Assembly (NCBI GenBank): GCA_016207865.1
Contig: JACQZD010000155.1
Location: 1-6,744 of the forward strand
Source of the DNA: Nitrospirota bacterium
GTDB lineage: Bacteria > Nitrospirota > Thermodesulfovibrionia > UBA6902 > DSMQ01
Length of the DNA: 6,744 nucleotides
Direction of reading: 5' to 3'
Positions 5,805-6,744 of this stretch are shown here, in pieces. The position numbers and the translations under genes were made by a program. Within the stretch, counting starts at the first letter, position 1, and every line of letters starts with the position of its first letter. Below the pieces are notes generated by a model, which had not been told where the DNA came from, searched no databases, and worked only from the letters and a program-made list of their open reading frames with translations.

Positions 5805-6584
5805 CTATTTCTTTGCGCTTGAATAAATCTCAAAAGCCTCGTCAACTGAAGCGCCTTTATGAACAATCGCCCTGACAGCCTTAATCATTCCGACAGGACT
5901 GTCGCTCTGAAAAATATTCCGGCCCATGTCAACTCCGGACGCCCCTGCCTTAATGGCATTTTCAGTCATCTGAAGGGCTTCCCTTTCAGGCAGTTTTTTA
6001 CCGCCCGCTATAACAATCGGCACAGGGCATCCCTCAACCACTTTTTCAAAATCATCACAGTAGTAAGTCTTGACAATGTGCGCGCCGATTTCAGCCGCTA
6101 TTCTGCATGCACGCCCAAGATACCGGGCATCCCTTGCCATTTCCTTGCCGACCGCGGTAATTGCAAGCACAGGCATGCCGTATCTCTCAGCCTCATTCAC
6201 CAGCCTGCCCAGATTTGCTATTGTTCGGTCTTCATTTGCCGCGCCTACAAAAATTGACATGCCGACGCCTGCGGCATTAAGCCTTAAAGCCTCTTCCATT
6301 GAAGTAGTAATGTCTTCATTGGATAACTCGCCGAGGATGCTTGGTCCTCCTGAAACCCTCAGGCAAAGCGGAGTATCAATCCTTGGGTCCACGCTGTTTC
6401 TCAGTATGCCCCTTGTCACAAAAAGGCAGTTCGCATGCGGGATAAGCGGGGTAATGCTTTTTTTAATGTCCTTTAACCCTGTAGTGGGCCCCTGAAAATA
6501 CCCGTGGTCCACGGCAAGCATAACAGTCTTGCCTGTCTTTGCCGGAATTATGCGCGATAGTCTGTTTTTCAATCCAAAATCCAT
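5805..6584 (-). CDS. lsrF: LsrF-like class I aldolase/thiolase (DeoC/FbaB fold)
   Basis: The protein closely resembles E. coli LsrF, the 3-hydroxy-5-phosphonooxypentane-2,4-dione thiolase of autoinducer-2 breakdown. Shared blocks recalled from LsrF are GKTVMLAVDHGYFQGPTTGL (18-37), RGILR (58-62), IVKTYY (170-175), CPVPIVIAGGKKLPERE, and GASGVDMGRNIFQSD. Lys172 matches the Schiff-base Lys203 of LsrF. At 259 residues it lacks the roughly 31-residue N-terminal extension of LsrF, and no other lsr gene is present, so the true substrate may be another sugar phosphate. The start is fixed by a strong ribosome binding site and promoter. The dehydrogenase downstream on the same strand was probably its operon partner before the repeat came between them. 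General aldolase activity is well supported; AI-2 metabolism is only inferred by similarity. Confidence 0.88.
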   Translation of the reverse strand: MDFGLKNRLSRIIPAKTGKTVMLAVDHGYFQGPTTGLKDIKKSITPLIPHANCLFVTRGILRNSVDPRIDTPLCLRVSGGPSILGELSNEDITTSMEEALRLNAAGVGMSIFVGAANEDRTIANLGRLVNEAERYGMPVLAITAVGKEMARDARYLGRACRIAAEIGAHIVKTYYCDDFEKVVEGCPVPIVIAGGKKLPEREALQMTENAIKAGASGVDMGRNIFQSDSPVGMIKAVRAIVHKGASVDEAFEIYSSAKK

Positions 6585-6593
6585 AATTAAACT

Positions 6594-6600
6594 CCTCCTT
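6594..6600 (-). promoter_or_regulatory. Strong ribosome binding site of lsrF
   Basis: On the minus strand AAGGAGG lies nine bases before the lsrF ATG at 6584. It is a near-complete anti-Shine-Dalgarno match and the strongest such site in the window. Confidence 0.88.
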
Positions 6601-6617
6601 GATAAATGATATCTGAA

Positions 6618-6647
6618 AGTATATAAGTTTTAAGTTGCAAGTTTCAA
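6618..6647 (-). promoter_or_regulatory. Sigma-70-type promoter for lsrF
   Basis: On the minus strand TTGAAA (6642-6647) and TATACT (6618-6623) are separated by 18 bases, close to consensus. Transcription would start near 6610, leaving a leader of roughly 25 bases that carries the ribosome binding site. Most of the spacer is made of 7-base repeats, which is odd. Confidence 0.6.
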
Positions 6648-6652
6648 GTTAG
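6625..6652. repeat. Four tandem 7-base units (AAGTTNN) in the lsrF promoter
   Basis: AAGTTTT, AAGTTGC, AAGTTTC and AAGTTAG follow each other without a gap. They cover most of the -35/-10 spacer and the -35 box of the predicted lsrF promoter, and end three bases before copy 3 of the MITE-like element. Confidence 0.7.
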
Positions 6653-6655
6653 CAA

Positions 6656-6744
6656 AGGCATATGTGTCCGAAAAGCTTTAAGGCAACACCATAAAGTCAT
6701 GCTGCTTTTTTATAAATAGTCAAAAGCGAATAGTTAAAACTTTT
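6656..6744 (+). repeat. MITE-like dispersed repeat, copy 3 (cut by the window end)
   Basis: The copy starts AGGCATATGTGTCCGAAAAG, runs through GGCAACACCATAAAGTCATG, and reaches the loop region GTTAAAACTTTT at the window edge. It has the same orientation as copy 2. Its loop (ATAAATAGT...) is closer to copy 1 (ACAAATAGT...) than to copy 2. The right arm, about 55 bases, should follow just outside the window. Confidence 0.85.

Noticed and set aside
5859..6495. Two long plus-strand ORFs (132 and 141 residues) opposite lsrF
   Set aside because: They are antisense shadows of a strongly conserved coding frame, without ribosome binding sites or recognisable sequence.
3645..6744. The three repeats as a CRISPR array or a retron/ncRNA system
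   Set aside because: They are 1-2 kb apart in mixed orientation, with genes between them and no cas or reverse transcriptase gene; a dispersed element explains them better.

Overview
The window looks like bacterial chromosome from an uncultured Nitrospirota- or Desulfobacterota-type lineage. The evidence is protein style (bL9, DnaB, an AmmeMemoRadiSam B protein, a YkgJ-type cysteine cluster protein, an LsrF-like aldolase) plus gaps rich in hairpin repeats of the GTCATTCCCG...CGGGAAT kind. This placement rests on recall of the families, not on a search, and is tentative.

Layout. Positions 2-649 hold the C-terminal part of a GlcD-family FAD-linked oxidase that enters from the left edge. It is visibly GC-richer than everything after it. 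Then come rplI (784-1233) and dnaB (1392-2735), a classic pair, here without the usual rpsF/ssb/rpsR upstream. A MEMO/AmmeMemoRadiSam B gene (2773-3573) follows dnaB closely. The 380-base gap 3574-3953 contains no credible gene but four separate inverted-repeat structures. A YkgJ-type eight-cysteine protein (3954-4751) follows. It is convergent with, and overlaps by four bases, a zinc-dependent medium-chain dehydrogenase on the minus strand (4748-5602). An LsrF-like class I aldolase (5805-6584, minus) lies upstream of that dehydrogenase, with a good promoter and ribosome binding site.

The most interesting signal is non-coding. A MITE-like element of about 145 bases, built as a long imperfect inverted repeat, occurs three times: 3645-3790 (inverted), 5644-5786, and 6656 to the window end. 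Copy 2 sits exactly where the dehydrogenase loses homology to its family. The first 50-60 residues, including the catalytic-zinc cysteine region, are gone, and an in-frame stop lies inside the repeat. The dehydrogenase is therefore probably a beheaded pseudogene, and its former partner lsrF is now bracketed by two same-orientation copies. A second repeat class (REP/REPIN-like, 3588-3612 and 3818-3872) shows two compensatory base-pair changes between its arms, a sign that the small hairpins themselves are maintained.

rplI and dnaB serve translation and replication. The aldolase and dehydrogenase were probably once a two-gene metabolic operon, substrate unknown. I see no new multi-gene defence or biosynthetic system here; the novelty, if any, lies in the repeat families and what they have done to neighbouring genes.
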